From assembly GCA_011763485.2 (NCBI GenBank), contig JAANSK020040021.1:1-28504 (forward strand): a stretch of DNA of 28,504 nucleotides, written 5' to 3'. How positions within the stretch are numbered: the first letter of the stretch is position 1; every line of letters starts with the position of its first letter. The position numbers and the translations under genes are program-made. The stretch comes from Isoetes engelmannii (lineage: Eukaryota; Streptophyta; Lycopodiopsida; Isoetales; Isoetaceae). The notes under the pieces are model-generated. The model was not told the DNA's origin and ran no database searches. It was given only the letters and a program-made list of their open reading frames with translations. Below are positions 1 through 8,766 of the stretch, in pieces.

Positions 1-240
1 GTTTGTGGCGCAGCGTGAGCATGGGGCCATGGGGAATGCATGGCTTCTGGCACCGCGGATGTGGAAGGCCTCAATCCGCCCTCACCCTGGGCTGCCCGGC
101 CCGATGCTGCTGGGCCATGGGGCTATGGACCCAGGTTCAAATCTTTTCATCTCCCATCAAGACGGACGGTCGAGATCGCGCCACGTGGTGCTTTTTGGGC
201 CGTCGATCGAGCGTGGAGTACTCACTCACGCACGACACTA
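1..240. other. GC-rich segment without an identifiable gene
   Basis: The first ~235 bases are clearly richer in G+C than the AT-rich DNA that follows. They contain a CACGTG (G-box-like) hexamer near 182-187 and a short inverted GGCCC/GGGCC pair near 98-115. All three forward frames stay open for 80 codons or more, which is expected in GC-rich DNA and is not evidence of coding; no protein family was recognised. It could be the edge of a gene or mobile element lying to the left of the window. Confidence 0.3.
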
Positions 241-690
241 TTTCTTTATGTTAGAGGACATGTTGTATTAACATGTGCAATTCAATGGTGTATAATGGTT
301 GCGTCCCATGGTGCAACCCCTTCCAATGCCGGTGCCCTACCGGTGTACATGTCGTTGTACTTGACATGTACTTTTGACGTGGTCGTATAATATAGGTACT
401 TATACCATACAATTGGAACGTCACAATTATGCCTAACACAACTGATTGCTTTATGCATTAAGCTGCAAGACGAACTGGAGGATAAAATGACCACCATAAT
501 ATTTGCCACACTAACCGTCGTGCGAAATTGAAATGTGCAACTTTGTCCTAAAAACCAAAAAACGTAAGTAAAATGGCAATGTATAAAGTTGGCGTGTGTC
601 ATAACAATACGTGGTGATCAAAATCTAGATTAGATCCGCCTGAAGTTATTTAGCTTCATGTCCAATTGGACGCTGCCTAGTGGCGTGACG
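241..690. other. Anonymous intergenic DNA
   Basis: Ordinary AT-rich sequence. Short open frames exist on the minus strand but carry no recognisable motif. I see no RNA gene, repeat or mobile-element end here. Confidence 0.5.
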
Positions 691-698
691 TTAAAATG

Positions 699-752
699 TT
701 TATCTTTATCTTTATCTTTATCTTTATCTTTATCTTTATCTTTATCTTTATC
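699..752. repeat. (TTTATC)9 hexanucleotide microsatellite
   Basis: Nine perfect head-to-tail copies of TTTATC (54 bp). The perfect array suggests recent slippage, so it is probably length-polymorphic. Confidence 0.97.
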
Positions 753-902
753 ATGCTTCTTTTGGCCAAAATAGTAAGTAGCTCTTTGTGTTAATAATTG
801 CCAATCTATATTTAGTCATTTAATTTTTACATTCTTTATCCATTACACTTTAGCCTCTTCCAATAGAAATAATACATTCCAATGTTTCAAGGAGGAGCAC
901 AA

Positions 903-1493
903 TTATGTGATCAGGGCAGAAGAAAGAGTAGGCCCTTTTTGCGAAGATGAAGCTCTAGGTAGAGGACCGGGAGAGGATGGCAACCTATTCATCATACTTG
1001 GTTGGGGTTTGAATCCCCTAGAAGAGATAGACATACTAAGGGAAGTGGGCAAAGGTCCAATGGGAGGATGGATACCAGGGATAAGAGGGTTATGCTCAGA
1101 TGGATGGACGTTAGAGACAAGATAAAGAATCATGGGCCACACACACCTAACCATAAAGAGGACAATGGATAAAATACATCCAACTTGGGACAATCCTATA
1201 TAGATTCGATACCACAATGCAAGAACAAGTCGTTGGTCGCAAAATACCGGATGGCATTGTGAAACATAAGAATTATAGTCCATATCCACTCTAATCATTA
1301 GGCTGCTTGTGTTGAACAAGGTGGGCAAGGATTTGCCTTTATAGTACAATGGTGGTCTTTCCCAATAGTATACATCAGTCCTATTTTTTGGATCTTCTAG
1401 GAAGCCTTTAAAAGCCGCATAAAATGATCTCACTAGAGGACTCAAGACCATCAGTTCTTGATGTCGATCTTCTGTTCCACTTGTTGCATACAA
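903..1493 (-). other. Unrecognised 196-codon open frame
   Basis: A minus-strand frame stays open for 196 codons, long for AT-rich intergenic DNA. The N-terminal ~95 residues look protein-like (aromatic and charged residues mixed, e.g. SFYAAFKGFLEDPKN and DVYYWERPPLYYKGK). The last ~60 residues are Pro/Ser-rich, and a short hydrophobic stretch lies in the middle. I do not recognise a family and see no catalytic motif. It could be a decayed transposable-element ORF, an exon, or chance. The 3' part overlaps a tRNA-like promoter pair on the other strand (960-1016), which argues that this part at least is repeat-derived. Confidence 0.2.
960..1016 (+). repeat. tRNA-like A and B boxes, possible SINE head
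   Basis: A B-box-like GGTTTGAATCC (1006-1016) sits in a GGGG/CCCC stem with a 7-nt loop, like a T arm. An A-box-like TAGAGGACCGGG (960-971; 10 of 12 against TRGYNNARNNGG) lies 46 nt upstream, close to tRNA spacing. The flanking bases do not pair as an acceptor stem, so this is not a tRNA gene. A tRNA-derived SINE head is possible; chance is not excluded. Confidence 0.25.
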
Positions 1494-1494
1494 A

Positions 1495-1950
1495 TATGTT
1501 TTTGTATATCTTTGTATATCTGTGCATGTTACTACATATTGAACATTATCATTTGTTAGTTGATGAAATATTACTCTTCTTCATTGCATTCCAAATTGAA
1601 TATTTGATCCTTATAATATTCTAATGTGGAAAAAGAAAAACAAACTGAGTAATATAATTGAGTCGTATGATATAATTATATTGAAACTTTTGTACCATAC
1701 AATCTCATGTCGAATCAAATTTTAAGTCCTCATTGGTAATTGTAATGAATTTACATAGGCTACCCATAACTAAATCTCTCTCTAAACTATCCAGCAATTA
1801 ACTTACTCTACATGGTATTTCAACTCATATGTAATTCATACACTTTGATCCTATCCTTTGATATTCCTTGAAGCACGCCATGCCTCGCTTACTGGTTCTT
1901 GCCTGCTCTGATCCTAAGCATTCCTTTTTTCTATATTTGGTGTTTTTTCC
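1495..1950. other. AT-rich intergenic DNA
   Basis: No ORF of substance or repeat beyond a small TTTGTATATC doublet near 1500-1522. It precedes the gypsy gag fragment and may hold its degraded untranslated leader, but no LTR end or primer binding site could be found. Confidence 0.4.
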
Positions 1951-1951
1951 C

Positions 1952-2990
1952 ATGGAAGAGATTTCATCCTTATTACAGCAAGTGCAGCATCTTGTTCAAG
2001 TATGTCCGCAATTGCAACGGAACTCAGAGAACGAGTAGCATCTCATGAGTGAGCCTCTAGTTTTGACGATTAATCTGCTGGAAAATTTGATGTCACTATA
2101 TCCAAGCTTCGAGGTTTTTTGAGTCAGATCCGGCTAGTTATTCGGCTCCAGTCTCACAAGTATCCCACAGATCATGAACAGGTTGGTCTAGTTGGCTCTC
2201 TACTTTCTGGCCAGCTTTGAGTTGGTTTGCCCCCTTGCTAGAGACGGGGGCTCCTGAGTTGCAGAATTTTGCATGTTCACTGCGGAGCTTGAGGGGTGTT
2301 TTAGGGACACCGATTGACAGCGTACAACAATACTAAGGTTGGAAACCTCAGGCAAGGTTCGCTTCCAGCTTTAGTTTACGCTTCTGAGTTTCGTCAGATT
2401 GCCACAGTCACGGCCTGGGATGATGTGCCCTTCGTGACTGTTTTCGAAGAGGACTCCGCGAGGATGTGAAAGATATGTTGCTGACTAAGGAGGATCCCAG
2501 AACCTTGGATGAAGCTATGAAGTTTGTGGTTTGTTGTGATAACCGTATTTTCGAACGTCGACAAGAAAGACAAAATTTGTCTGTTTCTCTAATTTCGCAA
2601 GCTCCAGTGGTCGCAGCAGCTTCTGCACCACCTATATGCAGATTGATCGTGTGGTTCGGGGGCCCTTGTTCGCGGCCGAGAAGCAACGCCGAAGAGAGGA
2701 TAATCTCTGCTTCTATTGTAGTGGAGTTGGCACATATCACTCGTGGATGTCCTGTTAAACAACCAAGCCAGTCGGGAAACTCCAGGGGCTAGTCAGAGTA
2801 ATAGGAGTCTCGACGACCGGCTGCCATTTCTCAAACCCCTCCCACATATAGTGAAGGGTTTATTCCATCGGATAAGGTTAGTAAGGAGTTTTTATATCTC
2901 TATATCATTGGAGTCAGAGGTGGGGAAGTTAGATGCATTGCCGCAACTGGATAGTGGTGCAAATTCTCAACTGGATAGTCGAATTTAATC
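1952..2990 (+). pseudogene. Ty3/gypsy retrotransposon gag to protease start, frameshifted
   Basis: Remnant of a Ty3/gypsy gag polyprotein, the capsid-forming protein of an LTR retrotransposon. A start at 1952 opens a short coiled, Gln-rich N-terminus (MEEISSLLQQVQHL). Frame-hopping translation then gives typical gypsy gag blocks: KLRGFLSQIRLVIRLQSHKY near 2108-2165, ASEFRQIATVTAWDD near 2380-2425, and KDMLL...DEAMKFVV...DNRIFERRQERQ at 2466-2575. The CCHC zinc knuckle lies at 2708-2752: CFYC is read in one frame, and HITRGC in the next after a one-base shift. A retropepsin-like DSGA (2950-2961) marks the start of protease, after which similarity stops. At least four frameshifts or stops make it non-functional. 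No reverse transcriptase or integrase follows and no LTR was seen, so it is a truncated copy. The family call is from motif recognition. Confidence 0.8.
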
Positions 2991-2999
2991 TCAACTCCC

Positions 3000-3480
3000 C
3001 TTTGTTTCCTTGGTTTCTTTATAGTAGAACCAGATTAATCATGAAATTATTGTTCCTTAGGGTTAGAGAGTTTCTGCAGACTCATGGATGTGCCTGCCTC
3101 TACAAGCTTGGGGTAAGAGGTGAGTGCTTCAATAACCTCTTTTTTCAAGCAGTGTGGCCGTGCCAACCTCAGCTCGGGCGAAATCGGCCCTGTTGGGCTC
3201 AGTTCCGGCATCTGATGCGCATTGTTAACACTAGAGAAGATAGGAAGCGATGATGCACCTTAATCATTCACCCATGCTGCTTGATCTTCATACTTGCTGG
3301 TACAATATTTTCAGACCAGAAAGGCAAGTTTTGGGTTTCTTTTTTCTCTTCTGCAAGAGACTAATTTTAAGAGAAGGCTTTGGAGCTGCCTTAAGAGTTG
3401 GGGCTTTCTCTAGCAAATACTGATGCTCACTTAGTCAAACAAATTTTACTTCGACCCATTTACTTCGAGCCACATAAGCG
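3000..3480. other. Intergenic DNA downstream of the gypsy fragment
   Basis: No recognisable gene. A 106-codon frame runs to 3253 on the plus strand, overlapping the gypsy fragment end, without a motif I know. It could be the eroded continuation of the retroelement or unrelated DNA. Confidence 0.35.
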
Positions 3481-3505
3481 CTGCGAAGGTCTAGAATTGA
3501 CATAC

Positions 3506-3634
3506 AGGATGCTATGTCCATCTCCAGAGATGGAAGAAGCAACTTTGAAAAATGTGTTTTGCACATTTGGGTAGCTAATTGAAGGTTGAAACCTGCTGAA
3601 TGTGAGAGGGTTTTAAGTGTGTGGTAACGAAAAC
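3506..3634 (-). CDS. Candidate exon 3 of the membrane-protein gene at 5249-5849
   Basis: On the minus strand a pyrimidine-rich acceptor (TCTAATTCTAATTCAG) precedes an open stretch that begins at 3634. A good donor (GTATGT) follows 3506. The reading phase fits: exon 2 ends one base into a codon, and this exon supplies the other two bases and continues the open frame. The encoded peptide includes FNLQLATQMCKTHFSKLLL, an amphipathic stretch with one Cys. Phase agreement alone has a one-in-three chance, and the intron would be ~1.6 kb. The plus strand here also shows protein-like pieces (DGRSNFEKCVLHIWVAN, PAECERVLSVW) interrupted by stops, so the assignment is uncertain. Confidence 0.28.
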
Positions 3635-3831
3635 CTGAATTAGAATTAGATATTATATTTGCAGTTACAGTTGTCTCTGATGAGGATGGAAGGCATAGGG
3701 CCTTCAAAGGTTAGATGGAAAGGTATAACATCTTTATGAATTGTAGCACTTCATTGCTGGTAAATTGCAGAAAAGGTGTCTTGTGTGTATTAGTAATTGA
3801 ATGTCAGATCAAGTATGGTTATGAAGCCATT

Positions 3832-4177
3832 ATCATGTTTTTCATTGGAGTTTGACATATGGTATATGCATCCGTATGTGGTAATAGCTTTTCTTTGTAG
3901 GTGGTCTTAGGTATGAGAATAAGGTTGAATTACACTACTAGAAGGAAAGATGAAAGCCTGTGAGAAGTTCTTGCCCACTTTGTATATCTTACTCAAAAAT
4001 TTCAAAAGTTAATCATGTTTTTCTTTGTAGTCTGACATATACGATATATAAATCCATAGCTTTTCTTTGCAGGAGCTTGGAACTATGGGAATAAGGTGAA
4101 ATTATGCTACTAGGAGGAAAGATGAAAGCCTGCGAGAAATTTTTGCCTGCTTTGTGTATCTTATTCAAAAATTTGAT
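3832..4177. repeat. Two-copy tandem duplication, ~180-bp unit
   Basis: Copy 1 starts at 3832 and copy 2 at 4012; both begin ATCATGTTTTTC and share AGCTTTTCTTTG, GAATAAGGT and GGAAAGATGAAAGCCTG in the same order. The copies have diverged by many substitutions and small indels, so the duplication is not recent. It lies in what would be intron 2 of the minus-strand membrane-protein gene. No coding potential was recognised in either copy. Confidence 0.85.
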
Positions 4178-4179
4178 AT

Positions 4180-4796
4180 CCAAATGTTCTTCTAGAGATT
4201 ATGTATACCATTTACAGAATCTCCCAATATATCAATTGGTTCTCAACATCATCCATACCACATTTTTTTTTTTACAGCGAAGCACCAAGGATTATCATAA
4301 TTGCTGTTGATGATATATGTGTATCTATTACAGAAATATAGATCATTCTATAAGAAGCATTCATCAATCAACTTTACTGCTAACATGGTGTGTATTTTTT
4401 CTTGCAAAATATGCACAATATTTTACCATGTAGTAACGAGGAGGTAGGTAGTGCATTCAAGCCAAATAATAGTATTCCCAATAAGAATAAAATTTAGATG
4501 GAATTGGAGAAAATACTGACAAACAAGTTTGTCATATATGCAATTCAATGCTTATTGAATATGGTAGCATTCTCAACTATGGGTGTTAATACTAGGCTCA
4601 ACCTTTAAATGTTTCAAGCTAACATAAAACCCCCAACAACAATAAGACATCTTCACTTGTTATCTCAAGATTCTATAGGATATGTGCTCCTTACAGGGTA
4701 TTTTCACTCAACATCTCACTCAACATCTGATAATTTTTGCATCGAGTATCTTATGCGCAAGGTGGCCTTTGCACTAAGTTGAATAAAAGAAATGTT
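4180..4796. other. AT-rich DNA, probably intronic
   Basis: No gene recognised. If the minus-strand gene at 5249-5849 extends to exon 3 near 3634, this is intron 2. Nothing structured was noticed apart from a poly-T run near 4264-4273. Confidence 0.35.
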
Positions 4797-4946
4797 CGCG
4801 GCGGCCTTAGCCGGCGCAATAAATTTCTTGTATAAATTGACTATTTCGAGACTAATTTGGAAAGTTCTACAGTTAGCATGTATAGGCATCATTTTTCAAA
4901 AAGTGTAGTGAAGCTTCCAGACTACTATATCCTTATGATTACTAAG

Positions 4947-4985
4947 AGGAGGAGGAGGAGGAGGAGGAGGAGGAGGAGGAGGAGG
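4947..4985. repeat. (AGG)13 trinucleotide microsatellite
   Basis: Thirteen uninterrupted AGG units. In one forward frame it gives poly-Arg, which is an artefact of the repeat and not a gene. It is a homopurine tract, probably length-variable. Confidence 0.97.
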
Positions 4986-5037
4986 CATGCCAATGCAGCA
5001 TCCGATTGGATATATGGCGCACACATCATACGAGCAA

Positions 5038-5088
5038 TTCTTATTGGGTCTTGCCCCGCATTGCTTATTGGGTTCTGCCCCAGACTAT
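5038..5088. repeat. Short tandem duplication, ~25-bp unit
   Basis: CTTATTGGGTCTTGCCCCGCA is followed at once by a near copy, CTTATTGGGTTCTGCCCCAGA. It is too short and isolated to assign to an element. Confidence 0.75.
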
Positions 5089-5248
5089 ATTTATTTTAGC
5101 ACTATTTTGTTAAAAAAGGTGGTTTCCTTTTAAACCTGGTGAAACTTAATTGAGTGGCATGAAAAATTATATCTAAGGTTTAAGAAAAAGAAATTTACAA
5201 CCAGTGTATATTTCAAAAAGAATAAAAATGGTAGGGTTAAATGCTTAC

Positions 5249-5849
5249 TTCTAATATTGGAGACCAGATTCCTGACCAAAACAGAAGGAATAAGGAGCAC
5301 AGGCACAGGCAACGAAGTCTGATCTGCATTCATGATGGAGCAAGCTTTCATGATAGGGAGGCATGAACTGTAAACGTCATTTGGCCACACATCATTACAA
5401 AATGCCTGGAACATGGACGAAGTTATGCGCAATCTAGTCCCATTTCTGTACACAATCACAAATCGAGAGACATGCTGCCAATCAATGTCTTCGTTTTGAC
5501 ACGGGCAAGTCACTTCTCCATGGTTATCTTTCCAGTAATTATGCCTCCGGATCCATTCCGGATCATAGCGCCTAATTGTTGTTGTCTGAGTAAGTGGAAC
5601 TCTTCCATAGACCATATATGCGCTTGTAAGACCCAACGTTAATGCTGCAACCACAAATCTGGCATATAAACGAATGGTAGGGGTGTTCTTTGCTGGAGTC
5701 CTGTGGCATCAGAAAAAAAAAAAAAAACTGTTCTGAAGCTGGTGAATATACAGAAAAAAATAAATAAATTTGGAGGAAGATCCTTACGGCTCGTGGTCAT
5801 CTAAGACGTCTGCTGTGAAATCGTGGAACCACGAGTCGAACGTCGCCAT
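5249..5849 (-). CDS. Single-pass membrane protein with CPC...C extracellular pattern, exons 1-2
   Basis: Minus-strand gene. Exon 1 (5849-5788, 62 nt) starts at ATG 5849 and ends at donor GTAAGG. An 87-nt intron (5787-5701) with a long poly-pyrimidine tract ends in CACAG. Exon 2 (5700-5249, 452 nt) ends at donor GTAAGC, so the protein continues in unseen or candidate exons (see 3506-3634). The join is in phase and gives ~171 residues. Residues 1-35 are polar and probably cytosolic. Residues ~36-53 (FVVAALTLGLTSAYMVYG) are one membrane span. The rest is a probable lumenal or extracellular part with C86-P-C88, then W95, F101, an F118xxFC122 block with W126, and C134 and C141. From memory, a CPC(S)...F...FxxxCxxxW arrangement after one membrane span recurs in uncharacterised membrane proteins of algae, oomycetes and small invertebrates; I cannot name a function. 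The exon structure is well supported; the family link is inference. Confidence 0.7.
5701..5787 (-). other. Intron 1 of the membrane-protein gene
   Basis: On the minus strand the intron begins GTAAGG and ends in a T15 tract followed by CTGATGCCACAG. Length is 87 nt and phase 2. The downstream frame is open only when this segment is removed in that phase, which supports both borders. Confidence 0.75.
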
Positions 5850-5853
5850 TCTT

Positions 5854-5876
5854 TTCAATTCAATTCAATTCAATTC
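5854..5876. repeat. (TTCAA)4 repeat just upstream of the membrane-protein start codon
   Basis: Four TTCAA units plus TTC, ending a few bases before the ATG on the minus strand (there read TTGAA). It would lie in the 5' leader or core promoter of that gene; slippage here could change leader length. Confidence 0.9.
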
Positions 5877-6640
5877 TTTTGCAGCTAAAGTAGTACAAGG
5901 TGCAGCTTACAAAATCTGATAGCCAATAATATGGGTGTATGTGGCCTTTTATTTGCTGCAGTTAAGAATTTCTTGTCTCATATTACCTCCTTGGAACTCA
6001 AGATGCATGCATAAATTTTCTTCTTTACAGAGCAAAACTGCCAACCCTCCAAATCACTTGTCTTAGCATCAAGCTATCATATTACAACTCAGTGACATCG
6101 TCTCATCTTTGAATTTATCAACTTAATTCTGCAGACTAGTTGACACTATGTCTGAACTGCATTAGATCTGATATTGCATCTTTAAACCCCTTGTGCATTT
6201 ACAGGTCGCCAATCCCTTTTGCAGCTAAAATACTATAACATACAGTTTACAGAATCTGATAACCAATAATAAGGGTGATGCGTCAGTCTGTGCAGTTGAT
6301 AACTCCTTGTCCCATACTACCTCCTTGGACACTCAGGATGCATGGAGAGTTTTTGTCTTTACAGAGTAAAACTGCCAACATGATTGCACCTTACAGATCA
6401 CTTGTCTTAGATTGATCCTTACTCAGCCTTCAAAGTATCACATTAGTTCAGCATGCCAGTTCACATTACAACTCAATGACATCATCTCAGGTTTGAACAT
6501 ATCAACTTAATTCAGCGTACCAGTTGACACTAAAATTCATAGACACCATATTCGCCTGCACCATTTCCTTGTCTGAACTGTATTAGAGCTGATATTGCAT
6601 CTTCAGACCACTTGCATTATGCAAGATCTATGACAATCCA
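5872..6640. repeat. Two-copy tandem duplication, ~345-bp offset
   Basis: The segment from CTTTTGCAGCTAAA near 5876 recurs from CCTTTTGCAGCTAAAA near 6217. Shared blocks follow in order: AATCTGATA(A/G)CCAATAATA, ACCTCCTTGGA, TTTACAGAG(C/T)AAAACTGCCAAC, ATCACTTGTCTTAG, ATCAACTTAATTC, GTTGACACTA, TGTCTGAACTG and CTGATATTGCATCTT. The second copy carries small insertions (~60-70 bp near 6420-6560). The pair lies directly upstream of the minus-strand membrane-protein gene, so the promoter region itself is duplicated. Confidence 0.88.
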
Positions 6641-8060
6641 ATTAGATTGCATTAGTCAAATCTATACCATAACTTGTACACATGCTATACATTATTTGGT
6701 TAAGAAGATGTTTATTTATGTGCTGAGCCCTAGATACAAATTAACAGAAGTGCACTAGATAATATGACAATCTATATCTCTATTAAAGAAAATGCAGAAA
6801 ATTGTCTCAATCTCATTTTAAGGACAGCTATACTTACAGATCTAATATACTTTGAAAAATATTGTGGTCATAATACTTGAAGAACCTCTCAAAACTGCTT
6901 TCCTAGAACACACAGAACTGTAGAAGTTCTGTGTATGGAAACGCAGTTTTAACGACTTGCATTTATAGGTCAGCAAATATCCTGAAATTTGGAAAGACAA
7001 TATTATAACGTTGAGAGTGCTTGATACAGACATGATTCTGAAGGTAATTGTGCTTTCTATCTTGTATGTATTTGCTTTTACAAAAATAAAAATATCAATG
7101 GCAAAGGACCATTTGCAAGGACTGATACGACTTATAATTTTTTTGTTTATGTTGGGTGTAGTTATTGGAAATTGTTTACTGAGGATTATTTAATGTACTT
7201 TATTCTTCACCTGCCTTTGTTGCTTAGTAGGTCTATCTATTCTTCCTATATATGTGACACCCAATTCCAACCCAGAGGAGCACTTCGTCACATCTGCATA
7301 ATCTTTATCTCACCATTCCAGTTATGCATTGTTCTCCATCTAGCAAATGTGGAGGAAACATTGAAACTTGCAAAAACAATGCATTTTACGATAGCCAGAT
7401 TTATCACAGTATTTGCAAAAGCATATGAAGCAAACTATATACCATCCATGGTGGTTAAATACTTGGGAGGATGTTCGACTGTTGCACAACTAGCTGTTAT
7501 TAAATATTCTGTAAAGATGGGAAAATGCGCTTTGCTATCTTAGCTTCCACGTTGTAGAATATTACAATAGAGACCTTCAAATCAATTACAAAATGCGCCA
7601 TGGGCCCAGATATTTGAAAGAGGTTGTCAGCTTGCAATGTTCTAGTTAAATAGCAATAGACTTGAACACCTTATCCTGGTTAGTCTATCAGGTGTGAATT
7701 AAAAGCAAAGGCCACTTCAAAGACATAGTCTGAGAAAATATGTGTGAAAGGCCAGCAAAGCGGTACTGCAGATTGGGATCTTTAAGGGATTCAACTGATT
7801 TTGCACTCACCCACTATAAAAGAGGACTGAAGGATAACCACCAGACTACAAACCAGTTAATCATGAATCTCAAGCAACAAATAGAATAGAATAGAAAATG
7901 GAAAATTTTAACAGAAACCACAGACCAATCATTACGAGGCCGATTGTTTTTCTTTATAACCCAATATGATGCCGCAATATGCGAAATTTTTAAACCAGGA
8001 ATCTCCATTTGCTAACATTCTGCATTTTGCAACAATCTTCTGACACGTGATAAAGGAGCT
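6641..8060. other. AT-rich intergenic DNA
   Basis: Both strands were scanned. Open frames up to 123 codons (7172-7543, plus) occur but show no domain, signal or repeat that I recognise, and their composition matches the surrounding AT-rich DNA. No mobile-element ends seen. Confidence 0.4.
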
Positions 8061-8064
8061 TGTC

Positions 8065-8766
8065 CTAACTGACAATCAGGTAGACAAACTTCTGTGCTTC
8101 ATGAAGCAGCAGATGTATATAACATGGATTGGAAAAAGTCATTGTTTCATCTGGGTCAAAACAATTTAATGCTTCTTCCCCAAGCCCATTATCTGCATAG
8201 CCAGCAACTAGTATAGTCGAAGGGACAATGTTTCTCACTGAAAGTTTATTAGAACTTGTTGTGCCTTTACAAGTTTCCATAGTTCGCATGCATGTCAATC
8301 AATCCATTGCCAACCGATGATCTCCATCAAACACCTGGAGGTTACTTTGGTGTGTATTTCTTGCCCCTTTCCTATGGCTCTTATACATGCAGGCAAATGT
8401 AACAGGCACACCCTCCAGTTGTATTTCTTCAAAGCATCTCAATGCTTCCTGTTCCAGCCCATCTTCAGCATAGCCTGCAATTAATGATGTTCACAAGATA
8501 ATACTGCAATGGGCAGCTTGTAAAAGACACCATGTGCGTCTGCAAGTAAGCCAGATTTATCATAGTTATGTATTAATGTACCAGCAAATATATTCCCCTC
8601 TAGGCCTTTCTGTGCAACCTAAATGTGTATTTCATGGCCCTCCTCTTTATCTCTAAATTGGCACAAGCTTTATGGCCGTACACGAATGTGACAGCATTTG
8701 GAGAAATGTCCATCGATTGCATATGTTCAAAGCATTTGAGTGCATCCTTGTGAAGTCCATTTTCAA
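8065..8766 (-). pseudogene. Pentatricopeptide-repeat (PPR) gene fragment, degenerate
   Basis: PPR proteins bind organellar RNA. Read on the minus strand from 8766 downward, the fragment shows PLS-type PPR blocks: NGLHKDALKCFEHMQSMDIS then NAVTFVY...KACANLE (8760-8640); after frame changes, NYDKSGLLADAHGVFYKL (~8580-8525) and AGYAEDGLEQEALRCFEEIQ (~8480-8420); then VAGYADNGLGEEALNCF (~8215-8160). The repeats keep the ~35-residue PPR rhythm and the G-hydrophobic-x-x-E/D-A-L signature. Several frameshifts and stops, no start codon and no C-terminal domain make it a pseudogene piece. Its N-terminal edge abuts an oppositely oriented PPR fragment at ~8760. Confidence 0.75.

Noticed and set aside
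88-144. tRNA-like B box (GGTTCAAATCT) with a weak A box 46 nt upstream
   Set aside because: The T-arm bases do not pair and the A box matches only 9 of 12 positions; too weak for a tRNA or SINE call.
3480-3720. Plus-strand pieces recalling a hAT transposase dimerisation tail (PAECERVLSVW)
   Set aside because: Only one short resemblance, stops on both sides, and the minus strand gives a splice-compatible exon over the same bases.
4857-5099. Poly-Arg ORF over the AGG repeat
   Set aside because: Open only because of the microsatellite; no other coding sign.
7172-7543. 123-codon plus-strand frame
   Set aside because: AT-rich composition, no motif, no splice or start context; likely chance.
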